Shown: positions 16,868-26,289 of the stretch, piece by piece
Layout: every line of letters starts with the position of its first letter
Numbering within the stretch: position 1 is the stretch's first letter
NCBI RefSeq assembly: GCF_001445655.1
Contig: NZ_LNBE01000007.1
Location: forward strand, 1-64,000
Source of the DNA: Streptomyces roseifaciens
GTDB taxonomy: Bacteria; Actinomycetota; Actinomycetes; Streptomycetales; Streptomycetaceae
Length of the DNA stretch: 64,000 bases
Reading direction: 5' to 3'
Notes under the pieces: model-generated
Databases searched by the model: none
What the model was told of the DNA's origin: nothing
Seen by the model: only the letters and a program-made list of their open reading frames with translations
Translations under genes and position numbers: made by a program

Positions 16868-18622
16868 TCAGAGCTGCTCGGGCGTCCGGATGCCCAGCAG
16901 CGACATGCCCTGACGCAGGGTGCGGGCCGTCAGGTCGCACAGGAAGAGGCGGTTCTCCACCTGCTGCGGCGTCTCGGCCTTGAGGACCGGGCACTCGGCG
17001 TAGAACGTCGTGTAGAGCGAGGCCAGCTGGTAGAGGTACCCGGCGAGCTTGTGCGGCTCGTAGGAGGCCGTGACCTCGGCCAGGTTCTCCCCGAACTGGT
17101 CCAGGTGCATGCCCAGGGCGCGCTCGGCCGGGGCCAGCGCGAGCTCCGGGTGGGCGACCGGCCGGGCCTCGCCCGCCTTGCGGAGGATCGACTGGATCCG
17201 GGCGAAGGCGTACTGGAGGTAGACGCTGGTGTCGCCGTTGAGGGACACCATCTGGTCCAGGTCGAACTTGTAGTCGCGCGAGACGGACGTCGACAGGTCC
17301 GCGTACTTCACCGCGCCGATGCCCACCTGGGCGCCGCGCTCGGCGATCTGCTCCTCCGTCAGGTCCTGGGCCTTCTCCCGGACGACGGCCGTCGCGCGGT
17401 CGATCGCCTCGTCGAGCAGGTCGACCAGGCGGACCGTCTCGCCCTCACGGGTCTTGAACGGCTTGCCGTCCTTGCCGAGGACCGTGCCGAAGCCGAGCTG
17501 GACGGCCTTGACGTCGTCGGTCAGCCAGCCGGCCCGGCGGGCGGTCTCGAAGACCATCTTGAAGTGCAGGGACTGCCGGGCGTCCACCACGTACAGCAGG
17601 GTGTCGGCCTTCAGGTTGCCCACGCGGTCGCGGATCGCGGACAGGTCCGTGGCCGCGTAGCCGAAGCCGCCGTCGGACTTCTGGACGATCAGCGGCGAGG
17701 GCTTGCCGTCCGGGCCCTTGACGTCGTCGAAGAAGACGCAGAGCGCGCCGTTGGAGCGGACCGCGACGCCGGACTCCTCCAGCAGGCGGCAGGTCTCGGC
17801 GAGCATGTCGTTGTAGCCGGACTCGCCGACGATGTCCTCGTCGCGGATCTCCACGTCGAGCTTGTCGAAGACCGAGTAGAAGTAGATCTTCGACTCGTCG
17901 ACGAACCGCTGCCACAGCGCGAGGGTCTCCTCGTCGCCGGCCTGGAGGTCGACGACCCGGCGGCGGGCGCGGGCCTTGAACTCCTCGTCGGAGTCGAAGA
18001 GCGTCCGCGACGCCTTGTACAGCCGGTTGAGGGAGGACATGGCCTCCTCGCCGGAGACCTCGCCCTCGTGGTCCAGCTCGTGCGGGTGCTCGATCAGGTA
18101 CTGGATGAGCATGCCGAACTGGGTGCCCCAGTCGCCGATGTGGTGACGGCGCACGACCTGCTCGCCGGAGAACTCCAGGATCCGCACCACCGCGTCACCG
18201 ATGACCGAGTTGCGCAGGTGGCCGACGTGCATCTCCTTGGCCACGTTCGGCTGGGCGTAGTCGATGACGGTGGTGCCCGGGTGCTCCGCGAACGGCACGC
18301 CCAGGCGGTCGTCGGCGGCGCGCGCGGCCAGGGTCTTCACGATCGCCTCGTCCGTGATCGTGATGTTCAGGAAGCCGGGGCCCGAGACCTCGACCTCCTT
18401 GATCAGATCACCGGCCGGAAGGCCCTCGACGACCTTCGCCGCCAGCTCGCGCGGATTGCCCTTCAGCTTCTTGGCCAGCGCCAGCATCCCGTTGGCCTGG
18501 AAATCGGCCCGGTCGCTTCGGCGCAGCAGCGGATCGGCGGCACCGGCCTCCGGCAGGGCTGCCGAGAGCGCGTCCGCGATGCGCTGGTGGAGCGAGGAAG
18601 CGAGGGAGGGAACCGAAGCCAT
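16868..18622 (-). CDS. argS: Arginyl-tRNA synthetase
   Basis: A 584-residue class I synthetase that charges tRNA(Arg). The N-terminal Add1 domain covers about residues 1-100. The HIGH-type motif is HVGH at 132-135 within [15 protein letters not shown]. The Rossmann catalytic domain contains [11 protein letters not shown], and the C-terminal anticodon-binding DALR domain includes [16 protein letters not shown]. Like most ArgRS it lacks a canonical KMSKS. Start is ATG 18622. It is divergent from lysS across 160 bp. Confidence 0.97.
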   Translation of the reverse strand: MASVPSLASSLHQRIADALSAALPEAGAADPLLRRSDRADFQANGMLALAKKLKGNPRELAAKVVEGLPAGDLIKEVEVSGPGFLNITITDEAIVKTLAARAADDRLGVPFAEHPGTTVIDYAQPNVAKEMHVGHLRNSVIGDAVVRILEFSGEQVVRRHHIGDWGTQFGMLIQYLIEHPHELDHEGEVSGEEAMSSLNRLYKASRTLFDSDEEFKARARRRVVDLQAGDEETLALWQRFVDESKIYFYSVFDKLDVEIRDEDIVGESGYNDMLAETCRLLEESGVAVRSNGALCVFFDDVKGPDGKPSPLIVQKSDGGFGYAATDLSAIRDRVGNLKADTLLYVVDARQSLHFKMVFETARRAGWLTDDVKAVQLGFGTVLGKDGKPFKTREGETVRLVDLLDEAIDRATAVVREKAQDLTEEQIAERGAQVGIGAVKYADLSTSVSRDYKFDLDQMVSLNGDTSVYLQYAFARIQSILRKAGEARPVAHPELALAPAERALGMHLDQFGENLAEVTASYEPHKLAGYLYQLASLYTTFYAECPVLKAETPQQVENRLFLCDLTARTLRQGMSLLGIRTPEQL

Positions 18623-18782
18623 GGGAAGGTGCCATTCCGGTAGGCGGCATGTGATGGTCCCCCCGATTATCCCATGCGCCTACCACGGCCCCCGCGGTAA
18701 TTTCGCCGCAGCCGGGCAACCCCGGAGCCACCCCTCCCGTCTGGGACAATGGTCATGCCAGGACCGTAAGGAAGGAAGTGCC

Positions 18783-20519
18783 GTGGCTCAGGCTCAGAGC
18801 ACCGAGGCCGATTGGGTCTCCCGTTTCGCCGACGAGGTCATTGCCGAAGCGGAGCGCCGCGCCCCCGGCAAACCGATCGTCGTTGCCTCCGGCCTGTCCC
18901 CCTCCGGCCCGATCCACCTCGGCAACCTGCGCGAGGTCATGACCCCGCACCTCGTTGCCGACGAGATCCGCCGCCGGGGCCACGAGGTCCGGCACCTGAT
19001 CTCCTGGGACGACTACGACCGGTACCGCAAGGTGCCCAATGGCGTCCCGGGCATCGACGAGTCCTGGGCCGCCCACATCGGCAAGCCCCTGACCTCCGTC
19101 CCGGCCCCGGCCGGCTCGGCGTTCCCGAACTGGGCCGAGCACTTCAAGGCCGCGATGGTCGAGGCGCTCGCCGAGCTCGGCATCGAGTACGACCCGATCA
19201 GCCAGACCGAGCAGTACACCTCCGGTGTCTACCGCGAGCAGGTCCTGCACGCGATGAAGCACCGCGCCGACATCGACGCGATCCTCGACCAGTACCGGAC
19301 GAAGGACAAGGCGACCGGCAAGCCCAAGAAGCAGCAGCAGAAGCCCGTCGACGAGGCCGAGCTGGAGGCCGCCGAGGGCTCCGGCGCCGCCGCCGAGGAC
19401 GACGGGAGCGCCGGCGGTGCGGGCTACTTCCCGTACAAGCCGTACTGCGGCGCCTGCGAGCGCGACCTCACCACCGTCACCGCGTACGACGACGAGTCCA
19501 CCGAGCTGGCCTACACCTGCGTGTGCGGCCACTCCGAGACCGTCCGCCTCAGCGAGTTCAACCGCGGCAAGCTGGTCTGGAAGGTCGACTGGCCGATGCG
19601 CTGGGCCTACGAGGGCGTGATCTTCGAGCCTTCGGGCGTGGACCACTCCTCCCCGGGCTCGTCCTTCGTCGTCGGCGGCCAGATCGTCCGCAAGGTCTTC
19701 GGCGGCGAGCAGCCCATCGGCCCGATGTACGCCTTCGTCGGCATCAGCGGCATGGCCAAGATGTCGTCCTCGAAGGGCGGGGTCCCGACCCCCGGCGACG
19801 CTCTGAAGATCATGGAAGCGCCGCTGCTGCGCTGGCTGTACGCCCGCCGCAAGCCCAACCAGTCCTTCAAGATCGCCTTCGACCAGGAGATCCAGCGGCT
19901 CTACGACGAGTGGGACAAGCTGGAGGCCAAGGTCGCCGACGGCAGCGTGCTGCCCGCCGACGCCGCCGCCCACGCCCGTGCCGCCCGCACGGCCGCCGGC
20001 GAGCTGCCCCGCACGCCGCGCCCGCTGCCGTACCGCACGCTCGCCTCGGTCGTCGACATCACCGCCGGCCACGACGAGCAGACCCTGCGCATCCTCAGCG
20101 ACCTCGACCCGGCGCACCCGGTCACCTCGCTCGACGAGGTCCGCCCGCGCCTGGGCAAGGCCGAGCACTGGATCAACACCCAGGTCCCGGCCGAGTCCCG
20201 CACCATCGTGCGCTCCGAGCCCGACACGGAGCTGCTCGGCTCGCTCGACGAGCAGGGCCGCGAGTCGCTGCGGCTGCTCCTGGAAGGCCTGGACGACCAC
20301 TGGTCGCTCGACGGCCTCACCACGCTCGTCTACGGCGTGCCCAAGGTCCAGGCCGGCCTGGAGCCCGACGCCAAGCCGACCCCGGAGCTCAAGGTCGCCC
20401 AGCGGTCCTTCTTCGCTCTGCTCTACCACCTGCTGGTGAGCCGCGACACCGGCCCGCGCCTGCCCACGCTGCTGCTCGCGGTGGGGGCGGACCGGGTGCG
20501 GAAGCTGCTCGCCGCGTAG
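18783..20519 (+). CDS. lysS: Class I lysyl-tRNA synthetase
   Basis: A 578-residue LysRS of the archaeal-type class I, not the common bacterial class II enzyme. The HIGH motif is SGPIHLGN (residues 41-48) and the KMSKS motif is KMSSS at 326-330. Four cysteines (PYCGACERD and YTCVCG) form a likely zinc site. A low-complexity insertion rich in Lys, Gln, Glu, Ala and Gly lies at about residues 175-220. Start GTG 18783 follows AGGAAGG. Streptomyces are known to carry this form, sometimes with a second LysRS elsewhere. It ends at a long palindrome shared with the convergent lipoprotein gene. Confidence 0.95.
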   Translation: MAQAQSTEADWVSRFADEVIAEAERRAPGKPIVVASGLSPSGPIHLGNLREVMTPHLVADEIRRRGHEVRHLISWDDYDRYRKVPNGVPGIDESWAAHIGKPLTSVPAPAGSAFPNWAEHFKAAMVEALAELGIEYDPISQTEQYTSGVYREQVLHAMKHRADIDAILDQYRTKDKATGKPKKQQQKPVDEAELEAAEGSGAAAEDDGSAGGAGYFPYKPYCGACERDLTTVTAYDDESTELAYTCVCGHSETVRLSEFNRGKLVWKVDWPMRWAYEGVIFEPSGVDHSSPGSSFVVGGQIVRKVFGGEQPIGPMYAFVGISGMAKMSSSKGGVPTPGDALKIMEAPLLRWLYARRKPNQSFKIAFDQEIQRLYDEWDKLEAKVADGSVLPADAAAHARAARTAAGELPRTPRPLPYRTLASVVDITAGHDEQTLRILSDLDPAHPVTSLDEVRPRLGKAEHWINTQVPAESRTIVRSEPDTELLGSLDEQGRESLRLLLEGLDDHWSLDGLTTLVYGVPKVQAGLEPDAKPTPELKVAQRSFFALLYHLLVSRDTGPRLPTLLLAVGADRVRKLLAA

Positions 20520-20528
20520 TTCCGGTTA

Positions 20529-20580
20529 CGCAAAGGCGCCGGTGAGCTCGATTCGAATCGAGCTCACCGGCGCCTTTGCG
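20529..20580. terminator. Perfect 52-bp palindrome, bidirectional terminator
   Basis: The 26-bp arms 20529-20554 and 20555-20580 are exact reverse complements with no spacer; only the central TTCGAA would form the loop. The position between convergent lysS and a lipoprotein gene, and the flanking CGCAAAGG/CCTTTGCG, suit termination in both directions. Confidence 0.85.
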
Positions 20581-20585
20581 TTTGC

Positions 20586-21299
20586 TCAGCTCTTGTTCGC
20601 CGCGGCGACCGCGGCCACCGCCTCCTTGGCCGCGTCCTGCGCGCCCTTGGCGATCTCGTCCGCCGCCGGGTTCTTCGCGCCCTGGAAGCCGGCGCCGCTG
20701 TACTTCACCGTGACCACGACGTTGCCCGTGCGGGCGACGACGGTCGCATTGCGGTAGTCGTCGTCGTCCTTCTTGGTGTCCGTGGCGACCAGGTTCGCGC
20801 CCTCGCCGATGCCCTCGGCCTTCTCGGTCTTCGCGTCCTTGGCGCCGTCGGCGGTCGTCGCCTTGGTCACCTGCTGCTCGGCGAACTTCTCGGCGCGCTT
20901 CTCGCCCGAGCCCAGCGTCGGGTCGGAGGCCAGCCGCTTGTAGGAGACGGTCAGCGAGCGGAACTGCAGGTCCTTGACGTCCTCGTCGTTCAGGCCGTTC
21001 CAGAAGCAGCTCGCCGAGTCGTTCGCGTCGCTGGTGGGGAGGGCCTCGCCCTCCTTCTTCTTCGCCTTCGGCACCAGCTTGTCGATCGTCTTCTCGTCGA
21101 TGGTCTTGCAGACCTCCGGCGGCAGCTTGGCGAACGTCGCCGCCTTCACCGACGGCGAGGCGCTGGGGGCCGGTGCCGAGGCGGAGGGCGAGGACTTCTT
21201 CTTGTCGCCGTCGTCGTCCGAGCAGCCGGTGGCGACGAGCATCACCGGTACTGCGGCGCAGGCGAGGAGTCGGGCGAGTCGCGGGGCTGTTCGGTGCAT
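20586..21299 (-). CDS. DUF3558 lipoprotein (first of a pair)
   Basis: A 237-residue predicted lipoprotein. The signal peptide ends in the lipobox LVATGC (Cys26). A short Asp/Lys/Ser/Pro-rich linker follows, then a DUF3558 domain with paired cysteines (PPEVCKTID and SASCFWNG). The frame is open upstream to 21404, but ATG 21299 begins the signal peptide MHRTAPRLARLLACAA. It would sit on the outer face of the membrane. It is adjacent to a second DUF3558 lipoprotein in the same orientation, so the two may be co-expressed. Function of the family in Streptomyces is unknown. Confidence 0.85.
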   Translation of the reverse strand: MHRTAPRLARLLACAAVPVMLVATGCSDDDGDKKKSSPSASAPAPSASPSVKAATFAKLPPEVCKTIDEKTIDKLVPKAKKKEGEALPTSDANDSASCFWNGLNDEDVKDLQFRSLTVSYKRLASDPTLGSGEKRAEKFAEQQVTKATTADGAKDAKTEKAEGIGEGANLVATDTKKDDDDYRNATVVARTGNVVVTVKYSGAGFQGAKNPAADEIAKGAQDAAKEAVAAVAAANKS

Positions 21300-21407
21300 G
21301 GGTCCTTCGCTCGTTCGGTGTCGAGGGGCGGGGCGCCTGGGCGCCCTCACCCCGCCTGATCGGCACGGTACGCGGCCGACGCGGGCCGGTGGGGGATTGC
21401 CCACCGG

Positions 21408-22268
21408 CTAGTTGTTGAAGTTCCCCGCGTCGAGCTCCCGGGCCAGGGCCTGGGCCTTGCCCTGGAGGTCCTCGCTCCCGGGGATGTGCTGCTTGTCGGC
21501 CGACCACTGGTCGTAGGCGATGGTCACGATGACGTTCGCGGACCGGAAGACGATGTTGATGTCACGGTGCACGCCCGAACCGGCAGTGATCAGCTTGTCG
21601 TCGATGAAGGCGTCGTCGCCCAGGTCGTCCAGGACGCGCGGGGCCAGCGAGGCGCCGCCCGCCGGCGAACCGGAGGCCGAGGGCGCGCCCGGCCGGGACG
21701 CGGAGGGCGCCGGGGAGCCGCTCTGCGCTCCGCCCTGCGGGTGCGGGCCCGAGCTCGCGCCCTTCGAGGCCGAGGCCGAGGCCGAGGGCGCGGACGGGGA
21801 GCCGGAGGAGACCGGGATGTGCGCGGCGCCGGCCCGGCGGCCGTAGAGCTGCTCCGCGCGCTGCTCGTCGCTGACGCCGGGCTGGTACGAGACGACGCGC
21901 TCGAAGTCGACGGTCAGGTGCCGGGAGCCCTCCGGGGCCTCCAGATTCCAGCGGCAGCCGACGCGGCGGTCTGTGTCGTAGGTGATGGCGGCCTGGCCCT
22001 TGTAGAGCTTCGCGAGGGTGTCGCGGTCGGCCTCGTCGTCACCCGGGGTGGGCAGGAGCCTGCGCAGCGTCTCGCGGTTCACGTAGCCGCAGGGCTCGGG
22101 GAGGCTGCGGTACTTGCCGGGCTGTGCGGCGGGCGCGGTGGAGCCCGCCTGGCCGGGCTTGGAGTCGTCGCCGCCGTCGGCGCCCGCCCCGCCGCTGCAG
22201 GCGGTGAGCGCTGCGGCCAGCACGGCGGCGGCCAGTGCGGCGGCCGGTGCGTGAGCCCTTCGCTGCAC
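21408..22268 (-). CDS. DUF3558 lipoprotein (second of a pair)
   Basis: A 286-residue predicted lipoprotein. The signal peptide AAALAAAVLAAALTAC ends in the lipobox LTAC (Cys24). The conserved region has EPCGYVNRETLRRLLP and VGCRWNLEAPEG, which supply the cysteine pair of DUF3558. A Ser/Ala/Pro/Gly-rich linker of about 60 residues (SPSAPSASASASKG and similar) is inserted, and the C-terminus reads NVIVTIAYDQW. GTG 22268 is the start, with GGAAGGAG about 11 nt upstream. A tandem duplicate of the neighbouring gene, with low identity but the same layout. Confidence 0.83.
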   Translation of the reverse strand: MQRRAHAPAAALAAAVLAAALTACSGGAGADGGDDSKPGQAGSTAPAAQPGKYRSLPEPCGYVNRETLRRLLPTPGDDEADRDTLAKLYKGQAAITYDTDRRVGCRWNLEAPEGSRHLTVDFERVVSYQPGVSDEQRAEQLYGRRAGAAHIPVSSGSPSAPSASASASKGASSGPHPQGGAQSGSPAPSASRPGAPSASGSPAGGASLAPRVLDDLGDDAFIDDKLITAGSGVHRDINIVFRSANVIVTIAYDQWSADKQHIPGSEDLQGKAQALARELDAGNFNN

Positions 22269-22431
22269 GGTCCGTGGCTCCTTCCACCGAAAACGTGTTG
22301 CTGCCGCGGAGGCGGCGGCTGGACAGTATGTCTACCGCACGTGCCGCTGCGTCTGCCGGTTCACTGTCGTGAATCGTGATATATGTCCGGCTTTTGCGTT
22401 ATCTTGCTTTTACGGGGTTATGAGGAAAACC

Positions 22432-23625
22432 ATGTCCTACACCGAGGTGCCCGGCGCCCGTGTTCCGATCCGCATGTGGACCGACCCGGCCACGGTCGAG
22501 GACGTCGCCATGCAGCAGCTGCGCAACGTCTCCACCCTCCCATGGATCAAGGGACTCGCGGTCATGCCGGACGTCCACTTCGGCAAGGGGGCCACGGTCG
22601 GCTCGGTGATCGCCATGCAGGGCGCGGTGTGCCCGGCGGCGGTCGGCGTCGACATCGGCTGCGGGATGTCGGCGGTGAGGACGTCGCTGACCGCGAACGA
22701 CCTGCCCGGTGACCTCTCCCGGCTGCGTTCGAAGATCGAGGAGGCCATCCCGGTGGGCTTCTCGATGCACGACGACCCGGTCGACCCGCGACGGCTGCAC
22801 GGGCTGCCGACGGCCGGGTGGGACGACTTCTGGGGGCGGTTCGACGGGGTCGCGGAAGCGGTCAAGTTCCGTCAGGGCCGTGCGCTGAAGCAGATGGGGT
22901 CGCTCGGCGGGGGAAACCACTTCATCGAATTCTGTCTCGACGAGACGGGTGCGGTCTGGCTGATGCTGCACTCCGGCTCCCGCAACATCGGCAAGGAGCT
23001 GGCCGAGTACCACATCGGCGAGGCCCGGAAGCTCTCGCACAACCAGAACCTGGTCGACCGCGACCTCGCGGTCTTCGTCGCGGACACCCCGCAGATGGCC
23101 GCCTACCGGCACGACCTGTTCTGGGCCCAGGAGTACGCGCGGCACAACCGCGAGATCATGATGGCGCTCTTCAAGGACGTGGTCCGCAAGGAGTTCAAGA
23201 AGGCCAAGCCCATGTTCGAGCAGACCATCTCCTGCCACCACAACTACGTGTCGGAGGAGCGGTACGAGGGCATGGACCTGCTGGTCACCCGCAAGGGCGC
23301 GATCCGCGCGGGCGGCGGCGAGTACGGCATCATCCCGGGCTCGATGGGCACCGGTTCGTACATCGTGCGCGGCCTGGGCAACGAGGACTCCTTCAACTCC
23401 GCCTCGCACGGCGCCGGCCGCCGGATGAGCCGCAACCAGGCGAAGAAGCGGTTCTCCGAGCGGGATCTGGCCGAGCAGACGCGGGGCGTGGAGTGCCGCA
23501 AGGACCGCGGCGTGGTCGACGAGATCCCGGCCGCGTACAAGCCGATCGAGCAGGTCATGGACCAGCAGCGGGATCTCGTCGAGGTCGTCGCCAAGCTGAA
23601 GCAGGTCGTCTGCGTCAAGGGCTGA
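22432..23625 (+). CDS. rtcB: RtcB family RNA ligase
   Basis: A 397-residue RNA ligase that joins 2',3'-cyclic-phosphate ends to 5'-OH ends with GTP and Mn2+. Metal and guanylation motifs are all visible: VGVDIGCGMSAV, SLGGGNHFIE, MLHSGSRNIGKE, SCHHNYVSEE, GSMGTGSY and the guanylated histidine His326 in SASHGAGRRMSRNQAKK. ATG 22432 with GAGGAAA upstream is preferred to ATG 22420. No archease or RtcA gene is adjacent. It probably acts in tRNA or rRNA repair after ribonuclease damage. The upstream 160 bp is A/T-rich compared with its surroundings. Confidence 0.93.
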   Translation: MSYTEVPGARVPIRMWTDPATVEDVAMQQLRNVSTLPWIKGLAVMPDVHFGKGATVGSVIAMQGAVCPAAVGVDIGCGMSAVRTSLTANDLPGDLSRLRSKIEEAIPVGFSMHDDPVDPRRLHGLPTAGWDDFWGRFDGVAEAVKFRQGRALKQMGSLGGGNHFIEFCLDETGAVWLMLHSGSRNIGKELAEYHIGEARKLSHNQNLVDRDLAVFVADTPQMAAYRHDLFWAQEYARHNREIMMALFKDVVRKEFKKAKPMFEQTISCHHNYVSEERYEGMDLLVTRKGAIRAGGGEYGIIPGSMGTGSYIVRGLGNEDSFNSASHGAGRRMSRNQAKKRFSERDLAEQTRGVECRKDRGVVDEIPAAYKPIEQVMDQQRDLVEVVAKLKQVVCVKG

Positions 23626-23700
23626 CGCCTCCGGAGCTCCGGCGCTCCGGAGCTCCGACCCCGGTTGCCCGGGTCCGGCCGTCCGGACCCGGGCTTCCTG

Positions 23701-24096
23701 CTACTGCTGCACGTCCTGCGGGTACCAGCGCAGTTCGACGGTGTTGCCGTCCGGGTCGAGGACGTAGACCGACTCGGCGTCGCCGCGGGCGCCGTAGCGC
23801 TTGCCGGGGCCGTCGACGACGGTGAAGGTGCCGGCGTCGATGACGGCCTGCCAGTCCAGGGGCTCGACGACGAGGCAGATGTGGTCGACGTTGGAGGCGG
23901 CCGTGTCACCGCGCTCGCGCTCCACCAGGTCGATGATCGTGGTGGGGGCGACGCGCACCGACGGGAAGGGCACCCGGCCCGCGCGCCAGTCGTCCACGCG
24001 GACGGGGTCGAGGCCGAGCGGGCCGGTGTAGAAGGCGAGGGACCGCTCCGCGTCGGAGACGTTGAGGACGAGGTGGTCGAAGGCGATCACGCGCAT
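23701..24096 (-). CDS. VOC-family (glyoxalase/bleomycin-resistance fold) metalloprotein
   Basis: A 131-residue protein with two beta-alpha-beta-beta-beta modules. Likely metal ligands are His8 (FDHLVLNV), His72 (SNVDHICLVVE) and Glu121 (DGNTVELRW). This is the pattern of small VOC enzymes resembling glyoxalase I, fosfomycin-resistance proteins or dioxygenases. ATG 24096 follows AGGGGAA. It is convergent with rtcB. The substrate cannot be told from sequence. Confidence 0.88.
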   Translation of the reverse strand: MRVIAFDHLVLNVSDAERSLAFYTGPLGLDPVRVDDWRAGRVPFPSVRVAPTTIIDLVERERGDTAASNVDHICLVVEPLDWQAVIDAGTFTVVDGPGKRYGARGDAESVYVLDPDGNTVELRWYPQDVQQ

Positions 24097-24212
24097 GGGG
24101 TTCCCCTGTTCGATGCGGGCCGCCCGTCCGGGGGCGGCGTCGGTACGACGGTAGCCCGGGAATGATCGTTTCCGCTTCGGTCGCGGGTCCTGGGACCGAG
24201 GTCCCGGCCGGG

Positions 24213-24956
24213 TCAGGCCTCGCGGTGGACCTTGTGGTTCGAGGCCTGGGCGCGGGGGCGGACGACGAGCAGGTCGACGTTCACGTGCGGCGGCCGGGTG
24301 ACGGCCCAGCCGATGGTGTCGGCGACGTCCTCGGCGGTGAGCGGCTCGGCGACGCCCGCGTAGACGGCGTCGGCCTTGGCGCGGTCGCCGCGGAAGCGGG
24401 TGAGGGCGAACTCGTCGGTGCGCACCATGCCGGGGGCGATCTCGATGACGCGGACGGGCTGCCCGCACAGCTCCAGGCGGAGGGTTTCGGCGACGGCGTG
24501 GGCGCCGTGCTTGGCGGCGGCGTAACCGCTGCCGCCTTCGTAGGTGCCGAGGGCGGCGGTGGAGGAGAGGATCAGGACCGTTCCGTCGCCGCTCGCGGTG
24601 AGGGCGGGGAGCAGGGCCTGGGTCATGTGGAGCACGCCGAGGACGTTGACCTCGTACATGGTGCGCCAGTCGGCGGGGTCGGCGGTGGCGACGGGGTCGG
24701 CGCCGTGGGCGCCGCCGGCGTTGTTGATGAGGACGTCGACGCGGTCGAGGCCGGCGGCGAAGGCCTCGACGGCGGCGCGGTCGGTGACGTCGAGGGCGTG
24801 GGCGCGGGCGCCGGGGAGCTCCTCGGCGAGGGCCGTGATGCGGTCGGCGCGGCGGGCCGTGAGGACGACGCGGTAGCCCTCGGCGGCGAGCCGGCGGGCG
24901 GTGGCGGCGCCGATGCCGCTGCTGGCGCCGGTGATGACGGCGGTGCGGGTGCTCAT
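24213..24956 (-). CDS. Short-chain dehydrogenase/reductase (YdfG/serine-dehydrogenase type)
   Basis: A 247-residue classical SDR. TGASSGIG at residues 9-16 binds the dinucleotide, NNAG follows near residue 88, the catalytic Ser is in LILSSTAALG, and Tyr and Lys are in GYAAAKHGA. The C-terminus (PPHVNVDLLVVRPRAQ) is like that of 3-hydroxy acid dehydrogenases of the YdfG group, which usually prefer NADP. ATG 24956 with GGAGG upstream. It lies 61 nt after the YnfA gene on the same strand and may be co-transcribed with it. Confidence 0.9.
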   Translation of the reverse strand: MSTRTAVITGASSGIGAATARRLAAEGYRVVLTARRADRITALAEELPGARAHALDVTDRAAVEAFAAGLDRVDVLINNAGGAHGADPVATADPADWRTMYEVNVLGVLHMTQALLPALTASGDGTVLILSSTAALGTYEGGSGYAAAKHGAHAVAETLRLELCGQPVRVIEIAPGMVRTDEFALTRFRGDRAKADAVYAGVAEPLTAEDVADTIGWAVTRPPHVNVDLLVVRPRAQASNHKVHREA

Positions 24957-25017
24957 GGTGATGCCTCCTGGGGCGCGGCGCGGCCGATGTGGCGTGGGTG
25001 GTCCCCGGGCAGGATAT

Positions 25018-25368
25018 TCAGCGGTTGCGGGGCACGTACATGATGATCGCCACGCCGACGAGGCAGACGAGCGCGCCGAGGACGTCGTAGCGGTCGGGCC
25101 GGTAGCCGTCGGCGACCATGCCCCAGGCGAGGGAGCCGGCGACGAAGACCCCGCCGTAGGCGGCGAGGATGCGGCCGAAGTGGGCGTCGGGCTGGAGGGT
25201 GGCGACGAAGCCGTAGGCGCCGAGGGCGACGATGCCGGCGCCGATCCAGGCCCAGCCGCGCCCCTCTCCGGAATGGCTGCCGCGCACGCCCTGCCAGACG
25301 AGCCAGGCGCCGCCGATCTCCAGGAGCGCGGCGAGGACGAAGAGGCCGATGGAGCGGGCGATGAGCAT
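25018..25368 (-). CDS. YnfA family (UPF0060) membrane protein
   Basis: A 116-residue integral membrane protein with four predicted helices: [53 protein letters not shown] and [16 protein letters not shown]. The family is related to small multidrug-resistance type transporters; YnfA homologues have been linked to efflux, but the substrate here is unknown. The glutamate in LLEIGGAW is the usual conserved acidic residue. It is followed by the SDR gene on the same strand. Confidence 0.9.
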   Translation of the reverse strand: MLIARSIGLFVLAALLEIGGAWLVWQGVRGSHSGEGRGWAWIGAGIVALGAYGFVATLQPDAHFGRILAAYGGVFVAGSLAWGMVADGYRPDRYDVLGALVCLVGVAIIMYVPRNR

Positions 25369-25845
25369 GTCCGCAGGCTACGGGCCGGGGTGGGGCTGCA
25401 GAACCGGCCGGTGCTCCTGCCTTCCCCTGGCAGGGGCCTCCGGCCGGCTCGTTCTCCACCGCGGAGGTACCGGCTTGGCGGGAGGCATGTCCGGTGCGTC
25501 GGCGGGAGGCGGTGACCGGGGGCCGGGGCCACGGGCTTCACCCTAGGGCGTGGGCGGGACCTCCGGAAGGCTGGCGGAGGAGGCTTCGGGGAACGGCGGA
25601 AAGTAGGGGTTCGAGGGGTGAGGACCCGGATGGGGGCACGGGTGGAAGCACGGGTGGAAGCACGGCGGTGGGTTTCGCGAGGCCGTTCCGGCAACTTTCA
25701 TTCGTTCGAGCGTTGCACTCCCACCACCCTCGGCTGCGCAAGCATCCGGCCATAGCCTCGCAGGAGCTGCCCCGGACCCTGGTGGCAACGGTGCGCGGGG
25801 TCGGCTTCGTGCACTGTTCCATGCAGCCCGAACTGGGGAGCAGTC
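25369..25845. other. Divergent intergenic region, no gene seen
   Basis: This 477-bp stretch separates ynfA (minus) from the STAS gene (plus) and should carry both promoters. It contains two adjacent copies of the 12-mer CGGGTGGAAGCA (about 25639-25662). No open frame with convincing codon use and no RNA gene was recognised. Confidence 0.4.
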
Positions 25846-26229
25846 GTGGCGGAGTGGCAGGGCACGGCCCGTATCCGGGCAGTGGGCCGGTGGAGCGTTC
25901 TGGAGCTCGCCGGGGAGATCGACCTCGCGGCGGTTCCGGAGGTGGAGGAGCTGCTGGCCCGGCTGGTGGCGCGGGAGCAGCCGGCCGTGGTGATCGATCT
26001 GAGCGGGGTGACGTTCTTCGACTGCGCCCTGCTGGGGCTGCTCGTCCGGGGCCGGACGAGGGTGCTCGGGGCCGGGGGCAGCTTCGATGTGCTGTGCATC
26101 CGGCCGTGGTCGTTGAAGCTTCTGCGGGTGGCCGGGTTGCTGGAGGTCTTCTGCCCGGTCGCCTCCCTCGCGGATCTGGCCGATCTCGACGCCCTCGGAG
26201 GCCGCCGGCACCGTGGTGCCAGGGCGTAA
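25846..26229 (+). CDS. STAS-domain protein lacking the phosphorylatable serine
   Basis: A 127-residue STAS protein of the anti-anti-sigma/SpoIIAA fold: WSVLELAGEIDLAAVPEVEELL, then VVIDLSGVTFFDCALLGLLVRG. In antagonists of this type the DSSGL motif carries the phosphorylated serine; here the sequence is Asp59-Cys60-Ala61-Leu62, so the classical RsbW-type switch cannot work. It starts at GTG 25846. It is followed 60 nt later by a GAF-ANTAR gene in the same direction. It may still bind a partner constitutively or respond through Cys60. Confidence 0.85.
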   Translation: MAEWQGTARIRAVGRWSVLELAGEIDLAAVPEVEELLARLVAREQPAVVIDLSGVTFFDCALLGLLVRGRTRVLGAGGSFDVLCIRPWSLKLLRVAGLLEVFCPVASLADLADLDALGGRRHRGARA

Positions 26230-26289
26230 CGTGAACCTCGCGGGCCGTTCGTCCGGGAGACCGGCAGGGCCCGTCCGCGAGCGGAGGGG

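Noticed and set aside
17051..18643. A 530-codon plus-strand frame opposite argS
   Set aside because: Antisense shadow of a clear arginyl-tRNA synthetase.
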